Position numbers and translations under genes: made by a program. From Lactiplantibacillus dongliensis (GTDB lineage: Bacteria > Bacillota > Bacilli > Lactobacillales > Lactobacillaceae), in assembly GCF_005405105.1 (NCBI RefSeq), contig NZ_BJDK01000003.1:62001-126000 (forward strand): a DNA stretch of 64,000 nt, written 5' to 3'. Below the pieces are notes generated by a model. That model was not told the origin of the DNA and searched no databases. It worked only from the letters and a program-made list of their open reading frames with translations. This document shows positions 26,516 to 34,251 of this stretch, piece after piece. How positions within the stretch are numbered: position 1 is the first letter of the stretch; each line of letters starts with the position of its first letter.

Positions 26516-27907
26516 ATGCTAAATAAAGTTCAAAAACGAAACTTAACCAAACGTGATTATGTCACGTTAAGCTCCATGATCTTCGCGCTCTTCTTCGGGG
26601 CTGGCAACTTGATTTTCCCCTTACATCTCGGCCAACTAGCCGGTAGTCACTGGGGCATGGCCGCCGTTGGATTCTTAGTCACCGCTGTTTTATTGCCATT
26701 ATTATCTGTTTTAGCGGTCTGTGTCACAAAATCCAAAGGCGTTTATGATATTGGGAAGCCTTTAGGTGCAACCTTCGCCATCGTCTTCATGGTCTTGATT
26801 CACTTTACCATCGGCCCATTCTTCGGGACACCACGGACCGCCACAGTTTCCTTTACTGTTGGGCTGGCACCATTCTTCGCAGCTAAATATCAAACCGTTG
26901 CCTTACTCGTTTTCTCAGCCGTCTTCTTTGGCTTAGCTTACGTTTTATCACTAGAACAACATAAAATCATGAATCGGGTCGGGAAGCTACTTAATCCCCT
27001 ATTCCTCTTACTCTTAGTCGTCGTGTTCTTCGTTGCTTTTAGCAGTCCACTCGCTCACGCTGGCAATACGACTGCGACCGCCGCTTACGTCAATGCTGGA
27101 TTTACAAATGGTTTCTTACAAGGCTATAACACAATGGATGCCTTAGCCGGCTTAGCTTTAGGCGTTACCATCGTCACGGCCGTTAAATTCATGGGCCAAA
27201 CTGACCCGAACAAAGCCGCTTGGGTCACTGCCCGCGCTGGGTTATTCTCCATGTCATTTGAAGGCTTGATCTATGTCTTATTAATCTTAGTCGGTGCCCA
27301 ATCATTAGGCATGTTCAAACTTTCTGCTAATGGCGGGGTCGCCTTTAATCAAATCGTCAATCACTATATGGGCACTTTCGGCCAAGCCGTGTTAGCCGTC
27401 TTAATCATCACCACTTGCTTAACGACTGCCATTGGCTTAGTTGCGGCCTTTGCCCAAGATTTCCATAAGCATTTCAGTTTCTTAAGCTACAAAGCTTGGT
27501 TACGGATCACTTGCTTAGCGTCATTTTTGACTGCTAACATCGGCTTAAACCAAATCATCGCCTGGTCAACACCCGTGTTAATGTTCCTCTACCCACTCGC
27601 AATGGCATTGATCTTCTTATCAATCTTGTCACCTTTGTTCCATCAAGACGCGGTCGTTTACCGCTGGGTCGTTGTCTTCACTGTCGTCCCGGCCGTCTTC
27701 GACATGGTTGCGGCCTTTCCTGCCGTCGTTAGCCAAAGTGCCCTTGGACAAGCCATGGCGCACGTTCAAAGTTTCATGCCATTAGCTGCTAGTGGCATGG
27801 ACTGGTTAGTACCAGCCTTAGTTGGCGCGGTCTTTGGCACTTTACATTACATGATGCGACAACGATCACGTAATCGGGCCACGACGACGGTTGGCAATCG
27901 CGATTAA
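26516..27907 (+). CDS. brnQ: Branched-chain amino acid carrier BrnQ
   Basis: A 463-residue inner-membrane protein with about 12 helices, of the LIVCS family. These are cation symporters that import Leu, Ile and Val. The family hallmark is LSSMIFALFFGAGNLIFPLHLG near the N-terminus, followed by the GPFFGTPRTATVSF segment. TGGAGG lies 8 bases before the ATG at 26516. A longer reading starting at 26417 would run through the T-box terminator and is rejected. Control by a T-box ties transport to tRNA charging, fitting a lactobacillus that cannot make these amino acids. A strong terminator follows. Confidence 0.95.
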   Translation: MLNKVQKRNLTKRDYVTLSSMIFALFFGAGNLIFPLHLGQLAGSHWGMAAVGFLVTAVLLPLLSVLAVCVTKSKGVYDIGKPLGATFAIVFMVLIHFTIGPFFGTPRTATVSFTVGLAPFFAAKYQTVALLVFSAVFFGLAYVLSLEQHKIMNRVGKLLNPLFLLLLVVVFFVAFSSPLAHAGNTTATAAYVNAGFTNGFLQGYNTMDALAGLALGVTIVTAVKFMGQTDPNKAAWVTARAGLFSMSFEGLIYVLLILVGAQSLGMFKLSANGGVAFNQIVNHYMGTFGQAVLAVLIITTCLTTAIGLVAAFAQDFHKHFSFLSYKAWLRITCLASFLTANIGLNQIIAWSTPVLMFLYPLAMALIFLSILSPLFHQDAVVYRWVVVFTVVPAVFDMVAAFPAVVSQSALGQAMAHVQSFMPLAASGMDWLVPALVGAVFGTLHYMMRQRSRNRATTTVGNRD

Positions 27908-27921
27908 TTATTTTCAAACCT

Positions 27922-27984
27922 AAAACAACCGCTAATGACGAAACCAGCTCAGCTGAGTTTGCTCGTCGTTAGCGGTTGTTTTTG
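27922..27984 (+). terminator. Terminator after brnQ
   Basis: AACAACCGCTAA with TTAGCGGTTGTT, with additional pairing GACGA/TCGTC inside, followed by TTTTG. Confidence 0.9.
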
Positions 27985-28000
27985 TGGCGCCAGTTTCAGA

Positions 28001-28291
28001 TTACAATACTTCAATCCCCTGACGATAACGATTTAAATCAACACCGACTAACACCACCAGATCACCCGGATGTAGCGGTACCGGCAGATTGGTCGTCCCA
28101 GCTGGCAGGTCATCTGGGTCCCAGTCACAACTTACTAACTCAATATAATCACGCGCCATTCGCATACTGTCGGCGACCGACACCCCTTGCGTCACACCGT
28201 CAAACAGCGGAATCGTGACCAAGTATGGTACATCAGTATCATCAGGTTCATAACTAATATTCACTGGATAAACACGAAAACGGTCGTTCAT
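28001..28291 (-). CDS. Orphan HicB-like antitoxin protein
   Basis: A 96-residue protein with the HicB pattern: YLVTIPLFDGVTQGVSVADSMRMARDYI, a degraded RNase-H-like fold of type II antitoxins. The C-terminal part is Pro-rich and ends in a strand (GDLVVLVGVDLNRYR); there is no obvious DNA-binding domain. No HicA toxin (60-80 residues, double-stranded RNA-binding-like) lies on either side, so this is a solitary HicB. Lactobacilli have many of these, possibly with regulatory roles. Start: the ATG at 28291 has AGAGG eight bases upstream; 28294 is equally possible. Confidence 0.75.
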   Translation of the reverse strand: MNDRFRVYPVNISYEPDDTDVPYLVTIPLFDGVTQGVSVADSMRMARDYIELVSCDWDPDDLPAGTTNLPVPLHPGDLVVLVGVDLNRYRQGIEVL

Positions 28292-28415
28292 CATAGCCAC
28301 CTCTAGTGAATGTTTGCCTTGAGCTTACCACGACTACTCATCAAGTACTTACCAAATACGGCTACAACTCTGACTGATTTAAAGTCATTATCGCTAACTA
28401 TGCTTGGCAACCCGA

Positions 28416-28447
28416 TCAAAAAAAGCCTGACAATATCGTCAGACTTC
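28416..28447 (-). terminator. Terminator of the dha-glpF operon
   Basis: On the minus strand, AGTCTGAC pairs with GTCAGGCT around GATATT and is followed by seven T residues. Confidence 0.88.
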
Positions 28448-28457
28448 ACAGGCATGC

Positions 28458-29165
28458 TTAAGCAATCCAAGCTTGCAATCCCGCGGCCAAAATACCGCCT
28501 AATAAGGGGCCAAACATCGGTACCCAAGCATATGACCAGTTTGCACTAGATTTATTGGGTACAGGCAAAATCGTGTACGCCAACCGCGGGGCCCAATCCC
28601 GGGCCGGATTGATCGCAAAGCCGGTCGTTCCGCCAAGGGTTAACCCAACCACAACAATCAATAAGCCCACAATCAATGGTTTCAAGCCTTGCGTAAAGTT
28701 CCCTAAGTTCAATAATGGGAAGATAAAGAAGAACGTCGCAATCGTTTCACTTAAAAAGTTAAAGACGGGATTGGGAATCGCTGGCCCGGTAGCAAAGATA
28801 CCGACCGTATTCCCATCTACTGGGCGCTTAGCAGCTTTAAAATGTGGATAATATTGCACAATCACAATGGCCGCGCCCACAAACGCACCTAAGAATTGTC
28901 CGAGTAGATAAGGCAAGACTTGTGCCCAAGAGAAGAACCCAAACAACGCGAACCCGATCGTCACGGCTGGATTCAAATGACCTTGCGACCCGAATTGACC
29001 TGCGACATAAACGCCAAATGTAACGGCTAATCCCCAAGCTAAGGAGATAAACGTCCAATTCTGCGCGTGTGCATACGTGCGTTTCAGATTAACCCCCGCA
29101 CCACTACCAACCCCAAAAACGATTAAAACCATGGTTCCTAAAAATTCACCTAAAAATCCTTGCAT
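28458..29165 (-). CDS. glpF: Glycerol uptake facilitator (aquaglyceroporin)
   Basis: A 235-residue MIP channel. The two NPA loops read HLNPAVT and INPARDWAPR. The Asp after the second NPAR is the mark of glycerol-conducting channels. It is the last gene of the dhaKLM operon and 16 bases after dhaM, which supports a role in uptake of glycerol or dihydroxyacetone. The ribosome site (GTGAAGTGGG) is weak. A strong terminator follows. There is no glycerol kinase or glycerol dehydrogenase in the window. Confidence 0.9.
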   Translation of the reverse strand: MQGFLGEFLGTMVLIVFGVGSGAGVNLKRTYAHAQNWTFISLAWGLAVTFGVYVAGQFGSQGHLNPAVTIGFALFGFFSWAQVLPYLLGQFLGAFVGAAIVIVQYYPHFKAAKRPVDGNTVGIFATGPAIPNPVFNFLSETIATFFFIFPLLNLGNFTQGLKPLIVGLLIVVVGLTLGGTTGFAINPARDWAPRLAYTILPVPNKSSANWSYAWVPMFGPLLGGILAAGLQAWIA

Positions 29166-29181
29166 CCCACTTCACCGACCC

Positions 29182-29550
29182 TTACTTGATTTTTAATGGC
29201 GCTAACTGCGCTTCAACCGCTGCTAACGGCACCCCAGCCTGCAGTAAAGAAGCCGCAGTGTACGCACTCTCGACTAACGCCGTGTCGTATAAATGCACCG
29301 TTTTATCACTCATCTCAATTGCCATTTCAAGATTCATCTTCGCACTGCCAAGGTCATAAAAGGCCAATAGTTCGTCAGCTGAATTATCTTCAAAAGCCGT
29401 ACTAATCTTGGCCATACTGGTCCCAATCAGCTGGTCGTCAGTCCCGCCAGCGTAAGTTATCGGCACATTAGCGGCCACTTGTCTGATCAATGTAACCACA
29501 CCAGCCGCCACTTCTGGCACATGTGAGACAACGACAATGCCTAAACTCAT
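29182..29550 (-). CDS. dhaM: DhaM, phosphoryl donor to dihydroxyacetone kinase
   Basis: A 122-residue IIA-Man-like protein. His10 in VVSHVPEVAAG is the phosphorylated residue. GGTDDQLIGTSMAKI is the typical DhaM/IIA loop. It takes phosphate from HPr of the phosphotransferase system and passes it to the ADP held by DhaL. Unlike the E. coli protein it has no HPr or enzyme-I domain, the normal state in Firmicutes. Its start overlaps the dhaL stop by four bases (ATGA), so the two are translationally coupled. Confidence 0.92.
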   Translation of the reverse strand: MSLGIVVVSHVPEVAAGVVTLIRQVAANVPITYAGGTDDQLIGTSMAKISTAFEDNSADELLAFYDLGSAKMNLEMAIEMSDKTVHLYDTALVESAYTAASLLQAGVPLAAVEAQLAPLKIK

Positions 29551-30134
29551 GATTGGACCACCGTTTCTAGTAACGCGGTAAATAAGTATCCGCTGGAGAC
29601 GGCACCCGGATCGAGATGCCCGATTGACCGGTCACCCAAGTAGGATGCGCGGCCTTTTTTAGCTACCATTGGCTTGGTCCTTTCAACAGCCGTTTTAATC
29701 ACGGTCGATGTTAACCGATCAGCATGAACAGCTGTTAAGACTGGCCTCCAGACATCAACCAATGTCTTGTCGCCAGTCGCGGCCCCGCCACGTTTTTTTA
29801 GCCCCGCCAACGCCGTTGCTAGCAAGATGCCTAAGTCGGTGACACCATCTTTGCTGGCCTTAGCCATTTCCAAAAAAGCCGTGCCATATAACGGTCCAGC
29901 CGCCCCGCCAACTTTACTAATTAACGCCAGCGCAGTGGCTTTGAAAACTGTTGTTAAATCGGCGTTGCTTTTATCAGCTAAAGTCGCCTTAACGGCTGTC
30001 AAGCCACGGACCATGTTACTCCCGTGATCACCATCACCAATCGGCGTATCCAAGTCATTCAAATAAGCCTTATTCGTCTCAATCTTATCCGCGAAGTTGT
30101 TTAACCACGCGATCGTTTGCGTTGTTGTTAACAT
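29547..30134 (-). CDS. dhaL: DhaL, ADP-binding subunit of dihydroxyacetone kinase
   Basis: A 195-residue helical protein. Asp residues in DTPIGDGDHGSNM (about residue 30) hold the two Mg ions and ADP. Further family motifs are GGAAGPLYGT and GRASYLGDRSIGHLDPGA near the C-terminus. It carries the ADP that is repeatedly re-phosphorylated by DhaM and used by DhaK. The ATG at 30134, with AAAGGACGG upstream, is chosen over a longer reading to 30155 that would overlap dhaK. Confidence 0.93.
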   Translation of the reverse strand: MLTTTQTIAWLNNFADKIETNKAYLNDLDTPIGDGDHGSNMVRGLTAVKATLADKSNADLTTVFKATALALISKVGGAAGPLYGTAFLEMAKASKDGVTDLGILLATALAGLKKRGGAATGDKTLVDVWRPVLTAVHADRLTSTVIKTAVERTKPMVAKKGRASYLGDRSIGHLDPGAVSSGYLFTALLETVVQS

Positions 30135-30148
30135 GCCATCCGTCCTTT

Positions 30149-31144
30149 CTACCAAGCAATCGTTTCAACGGGATAGTTCAAATAATCCAGCCATTTAGCA
30201 TCGGTTAAGTCAAATAGGGTCAATGAGATACCCGCCATTTCAATTGACGTCATATAATTACCAACTTTCATAAAAGCCGGTTTAATCCCTTTTTCAGCTA
30301 AAGCATCCAATAGGTCATGACTAAAGACGTATTGTTCCATTAACGGTGTCGCACCCATGCCGTTCACTAAAACGGCGTATTGATGCTGGCTGTCTAAATG
30401 GCCGGACTCATCTAATTTACCTAGTAATTCTGCCACTAAGGCTTTGGATGGCTTGATCTTTTCGCGGCGATATCCGGGTTCACTGTGAATTCCGACCCCA
30501 TATTCAATCTCATCATCGGCCAACTCAAAACCAGGTTTGCCGACTTCAGGGACCGTGGCCGCGGATAAGGCAACCGCAATCGTTTTAATCTGCGGTAAGA
30601 CCGCATGGGCCAACCGATCGAGTTCATCCAAGCTAGCACCTTGATCTGCGGCTGCCCCTAAGACTTTATGCATCAGTACCGTCCCCGCAACACCGCGCCG
30701 ACCTTGGGTATACAGACTATCTTCGACCGCGATATCATCATCAACGACCACTGACTTCACATCAATATCATCCAGTTCTGCCATGTCTTTCGCCATATCA
30801 AAATTCATTACATCGCCTGAGTAATTTTTAATGATTAAAAACACGCCCTTACCTTGGTCAACCGCTTTAATGGCGGCATAGATCTGGTCTGGGGTTGGTG
30901 ATGTAAAGACTTGACCAGCCACGGCCGCACTCAGCATCCCTTTGCCGACAAAGCCCGCATGACTCGGTTCATGACCACTGCCACCACCACTGACGAGACC
31001 AACTTTACCAACCATTGAGGCTTGGTCGCTGCGTACCATCGCCGTGGTATCCGGTAGTTGCGTTAAATATTGCGGATAAGCGCGCACTAGCCCATCGACC
31101 ATTTCGGAGACAACGTCTTTAGGATCATTCAGAATTTTCTTCAT
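30149..31144 (-). CDS. dhaK: DhaK, dihydroxyacetone-binding kinase subunit
   Basis: A 331-residue subunit. It contains SGGGSGHEPSHAGFVG (residues 52-67) and NYSGDVMNFDMA (about 107), which bind the substrate. GVGIHSEPG (about 214) has the His that binds dihydroxyacetone covalently as a hemiaminal. It makes dihydroxyacetone phosphate, which enters glycolysis. It is the first gene of dhaKLM-glpF. A cre-like sequence TGAATTCGCTTACA (31165-31178, 13 of 14 positions) lies 20 bases before the start, so repression by glucose is likely. Confidence 0.95.
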   Translation of the reverse strand: MKKILNDPKDVVSEMVDGLVRAYPQYLTQLPDTTAMVRSDQASMVGKVGLVSGGGSGHEPSHAGFVGKGMLSAAVAGQVFTSPTPDQIYAAIKAVDQGKGVFLIIKNYSGDVMNFDMAKDMAELDDIDVKSVVVDDDIAVEDSLYTQGRRGVAGTVLMHKVLGAAADQGASLDELDRLAHAVLPQIKTIAVALSAATVPEVGKPGFELADDEIEYGVGIHSEPGYRREKIKPSKALVAELLGKLDESGHLDSQHQYAVLVNGMGATPLMEQYVFSHDLLDALAEKGIKPAFMKVGNYMTSIEMAGISLTLFDLTDAKWLDYLNYPVETIAW

Positions 31145-31164
31145 TATGAGTCACAATCCTTTCT

Positions 31165-31178
31165 TGAATTCGCTTACA
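31165..31178. promoter_or_regulatory. Candidate cre site upstream of dhaK
   Basis: TGAATTCGCTTACA, one mismatch to the cre consensus. The exact reverse complement occurs upstream of the second MFS gene (51235-51248). Confidence 0.5.
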
Positions 31179-31186
31179 ATTATAGC

Positions 31187-31513
31187 TACTACGCTTGGTG
31201 CTAATTGACTTAAATTGCCACTCTGGTTGACCCAGAATCGGCTGGAACGTGGTGGCCGCGTTTGGAAGCCAAAGGGCGGTCTTCCAAGCCGGGCTTTATC
31301 TAAGTCGGAAAATCACCGACTAAGATAAACGACACCACTGAGCCAATTCTGGCCCGCCCGGCGTTAACTAACGGGGATTGAAAAATCAACGATTGATTAT
31401 TCATAATCCACTTATTTAGCCGAGAAGTTGGTTACTAAAATACTCAACCATGTCGTTGGCCTTAATGCGAGTGGTCTACTCGGACTTAGACCAAGGTCAG
31501 TTTTCAAGACCAA
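31187..31513 (-). repeat. Composite element, B half truncated
   Basis: A composite in reverse orientation. It starts with a clear terminal repeat ACGCTTGGTGCTAATT and a full module A (31216-31366), in which the second hairpin is TTGGAAG/CTTCCAA. Module B begins at 31416 but stops after CAGTTTTCAAGACC near 31513; its second half and the right terminal repeat are missing. Confidence 0.8.
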
Positions 31514-31680
31514 GCATCAACTCCTATCATTTAAAACCTAAGTAGCTCCACGTATAGTAATCTATTATCAGTCTAAAACAAAAGCCAAGCCAGTACCACC
31601 CAGAAATTTAACTTCTGTAATTGACCAACTTGGTCAATTTACAATTTATCTTATCAACCAATTTCATGTTTCCAACACTA

Positions 31681-32661
31681 CTAATTAAATACCGCCACAT
31701 CCACCTGTTTACCCAACTGATTCATCGCCGGCACCTGCTGTGATAACTGTCCCCCTTGTGACAAGGCCACAAGCACGACTGCCCGCTGACCTTGTACGAA
31801 AATAGCTGCATCATTTTCAACGCCATAAGTATCAAACTCACCGGTCTTATTGTAAACGGTCCGCGTCCCTGGCAGTAGCTTCGGTAGCTTCGTATGGTTC
31901 GTATTCGCCGCCATTAACTTTAACATCGCCGTATCAGCCGCTGTCGAGATTAACCGATGATGCCATAATTTCATCAACAATTGACCCAGATCACGCACCG
32001 ACGTGACATTATCCCGACCCGCCGTCAACGCTTTTTGATCCATCATTTTGCGGCGCAACACCGTTTGTGACGCGCCGAGTCGCTTGATTTCCTGATTGAC
32101 GGCACTAATTCCACCGACTTCATCAATCACAATATTGGTCGCCGTATTGTCACTAACCGTCATCATATAATGGAGTAATTCCTGAATTGTAAATGTCGAG
32201 CCAGTCGCCATCCCTTGCAAGCTCCCCGTACCGCCAACCTTATCCGTGGCTTTCAAAGTATAGGTCGTCGCCAAATTCAATTTTCCAGCGGCAACTTGTT
32301 GATAAACGGTCGCTAAGATGAATAATTTGATATCACTGGCAGCCTTTTGCGATTGATTATGCCACTGATACGTTTGCCCCGTGGTCGTCTGAATATAGAC
32401 TGAATTCTGACCACCTAGCTTACCCATCGTCTGTTGAACAATACCTTTGAATGGTGAAGCTACTGCCGCTTTAGGCTTTGAACTTGCTCGTTTAGCAACG
32501 GCCGACTTCGCTTTAGATGTTGACTGAGATGCGCTGGTTTTAGCTGACTGCCGACTAGCTGAACTCGTTTTAGGTGCGACTTTAGTTGATTTTGACTGGC
32601 AACCACTCAACAGGACAACACCTAAGAGACTCCCTAAAAGTAAGATACCCCATTTTTTCAT
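31681..32661 (-). CDS. Lipoprotein serine hydrolase, class A beta-lactamase fold
   Basis: A 326-residue lipoprotein. A signal peptide ends in the lipobox LLSGC (Cys at about residue 21), then a Ser/Lys/Ala-rich linker (about 22-75), then a beta-lactamase-like domain. The three catalytic boxes can be read: SDIK (S-x-x-K), VSDN (S-D-N) and NKTGE (K-T-G). In class A enzymes these hold the nucleophilic Ser and its base. Lactobacilli carry such proteins without being beta-lactamase producers; they may be carboxypeptidase-like wall enzymes. The ATG at 32661 follows GAGGAG. Confidence 0.82.
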   Translation of the reverse strand: MKKWGILLLGSLLGVVLLSGCQSKSTKVAPKTSSASRQSAKTSASQSTSKAKSAVAKRASSKPKAAVASPFKGIVQQTMGKLGGQNSVYIQTTTGQTYQWHNQSQKAASDIKLFILATVYQQVAAGKLNLATTYTLKATDKVGGTGSLQGMATGSTFTIQELLHYMMTVSDNTATNIVIDEVGGISAVNQEIKRLGASQTVLRRKMMDQKALTAGRDNVTSVRDLGQLLMKLWHHRLISTAADTAMLKLMAANTNHTKLPKLLPGTRTVYNKTGEFDTYGVENDAAIFVQGQRAVVLVALSQGGQLSQQVPAMNQLGKQVDVAVFN

Positions 32662-32685
32662 TTCTAATCTCCTCGTATCCAACTA

Positions 32686-32736
32686 AAAAAGCCATGCCAA
32701 ACCGGCTAATTTCAAGCTGGTTTAGCACGGTTTCAG
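32686..32736 (-). terminator. Terminator of the unknown lipoprotein gene
   Basis: On the minus strand, imperfect arms AACCGTGCTAAACCAGC and GCCGGTTTGGCATGG precede TTTTTTAG. Confidence 0.7.
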
Positions 32737-32740
32737 TTCA

Positions 32741-33544
32741 TTATTGGACCCAGACTTCATTAACTAAGTCGCCGTCATATGATTTACCATCCGTTAAGAC
32801 ACTGTAATTATCATAAGAGGTATACCCATAGTAGGTTTCATGATCGCCGCCGCTCCAAGTGACGTCAATTTCAACATCAGCTTTGATGCTCTTTGTATCA
32901 CTGGAATCTGAAGTCACATCGTAAGATAAGATGCCGGAAGCGCCGGATGCTTTAACCGTCGCGACCCCATGGAAAGCCGACCCGTCCGTATTATTCTGGA
33001 CAACGGTCCCATCAGAACTGATCGTTAAGTCAGATTGCAGCCGGTCTTCATCATAATTATAGAATGAGTAATCGCCGACAAATTTGGAATAACTGTCAAA
33101 ACTATTATTCGTGGCGGGCGTCGATTTGGCTGTCGTGGTGGTGGCCGTACTACCACTCTTAGTCGTTGTTGATTTATTGCTGCTGTCCTTGCTCTTCTTC
33201 AACAAGAACTTGTCATTACTCTTTTGCAACGTGAAGAACTCGGTCTTCAACGCACTGAATGACTTTTTATTTAAATCCGCTAAATCAATTGAGCTTAGCT
33301 TCTTGTTAGATTGTTTATACTTACCATCTGCATTCAAAGCTTGGGCATCTTTTAAGATGGCTTCCGCCTTTTTCAGCTTACTGTTATCCGTGTTGCTGGT
33401 TGATTTTGCAGTACTAGTCTGACTACTGCTGGCATGCTTACCCAACACCTTACCACTACCCGCATTGTTGGACCCGCAACCAGCCAAACTACCAACTGCT
33501 AGTAACGTGACTAATGCAGCTAACCACCGTTTTTTAAGTATCAT
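32741..33544 (-). CDS. Lipoprotein of unknown function
   Basis: A 267-residue lipoprotein; the lipobox is SLAGC (about residue 22). A Ser/Lys-rich central region (about 30-145) with a helical KKAEAILKDAQALNADGKY segment is followed by low-complexity Thr/Ser. A compact C-terminal domain of about 115 residues is rich in Tyr, Asp and Ser (FVGDYSFYNYDEDRLQSDLTIS to EVWVQ). The last domain looks like a small beta-barrel of the kind found in several lactobacillar lipoproteins; I recognise no family. GGAGGA is spaced from the ATG at 33544. It lies upstream of the beta-lactamase-fold gene, separated by a terminator. Confidence 0.7.
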   Translation of the reverse strand: MILKKRWLAALVTLLAVGSLAGCGSNNAGSGKVLGKHASSSQTSTAKSTSNTDNSKLKKAEAILKDAQALNADGKYKQSNKKLSSIDLADLNKKSFSALKTEFFTLQKSNDKFLLKKSKDSSNKSTTTKSGSTATTTTAKSTPATNNSFDSYSKFVGDYSFYNYDEDRLQSDLTISSDGTVVQNNTDGSAFHGVATVKASGASGILSYDVTSDSSDTKSIKADVEIDVTWSGGDHETYYGYTSYDNYSVLTDGKSYDGDLVNEVWVQ

Positions 33545-33738
33545 AAAAACTCCTCCAAAGATTGTTGCTAAAATCATTTACAATTTTTAGTGTAAACTAA
33601 CTCTGTCATAACTACAATAAGCGACGCCAAATATTAGTCATGGGATTAATGATTTCAGTCTAGCAAGCCACGTTAGCTGGTTAACTGACCGTACAAAAAA
33701 GACACTGATTTGATTATCAGCACCCATAAATTTTAATT

Positions 33739-34239
33739 TCAATTACTAGCAGAACTGCTGGCAGCGGCGGCTTCAACCCGTTTGACATAATCAATCGCAA
33801 TGACCAGTCCAACGATCAACAATTCATCAGCTGAATCCTGAATCGTCATCTCATACTTATCGCCGATACTGAACCAGCGTTTCGCCACCCGACCGACTAA
33901 CTGACCCTTTCGACTGACATCAAAATTCATGTCCCAAAAGTCTCCCGTCACCGTTAAACCGGCCGCGACTAAATCATAACGCGGCTTGAAAAAAGTAAAC
34001 CGTTTTTGAATCGTCGCCACTTGCTGGTCTCCAATCTTTAAATAAAAGCGTGGTAACCAGGAAAACGGCTGCTTGATTACGGTGGCCACAATGTGATCAT
34101 GTAAATCTAAGATATCAAAGTGTTTTGGTATCTTAAACAAGCTACCAACCGCCTGATAGACGGGATGATCTTGATGATCTAAAACCGCAAACTTTTCGCG
34201 CACAGACCAGACCTTTTGATTGAGATAAAGTTGTCGCAT
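33739..34239 (-). CDS. LURP-one-like protein (YxjI family)
   Basis: A 166-residue protein with the tubby-like LURP-one/YxjI pattern: YLNQKVWSVREKFAVLD at the N-terminus, PKHFDILD, a LPRFYLKI strand, and WDMNFDVSRKGQLVGRVAKRWFSIGDKYEMTI. The fold is a 12-stranded barrel around a hydrophobic helix; function is not known in bacteria, though lipid or membrane binding is suspected for relatives. It follows the Cys-less NADH oxidase paralog by 12 bases and is probably cotranscribed with it. GGAGGG favours the second of two adjacent ATG codons. Confidence 0.75.
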   Translation of the reverse strand: MRQLYLNQKVWSVREKFAVLDHQDHPVYQAVGSLFKIPKHFDILDLHDHIVATVIKQPFSWLPRFYLKIGDQQVATIQKRFTFFKPRYDLVAAGLTVTGDFWDMNFDVSRKGQLVGRVAKRWFSIGDKYEMTIQDSADELLIVGLVIAIDYVKRVEAAAASSSASN

Positions 34240-34251
34240 CATTACCCTCCG

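Noticed and set aside
28303-28549. A HicA toxin partner next to HicB
   Set aside because: The only open frames nearby read MGTDVWPLI... on the minus strand, overlapping glpF, and MFALSLPRLL... on the plus strand; neither has HicA features.
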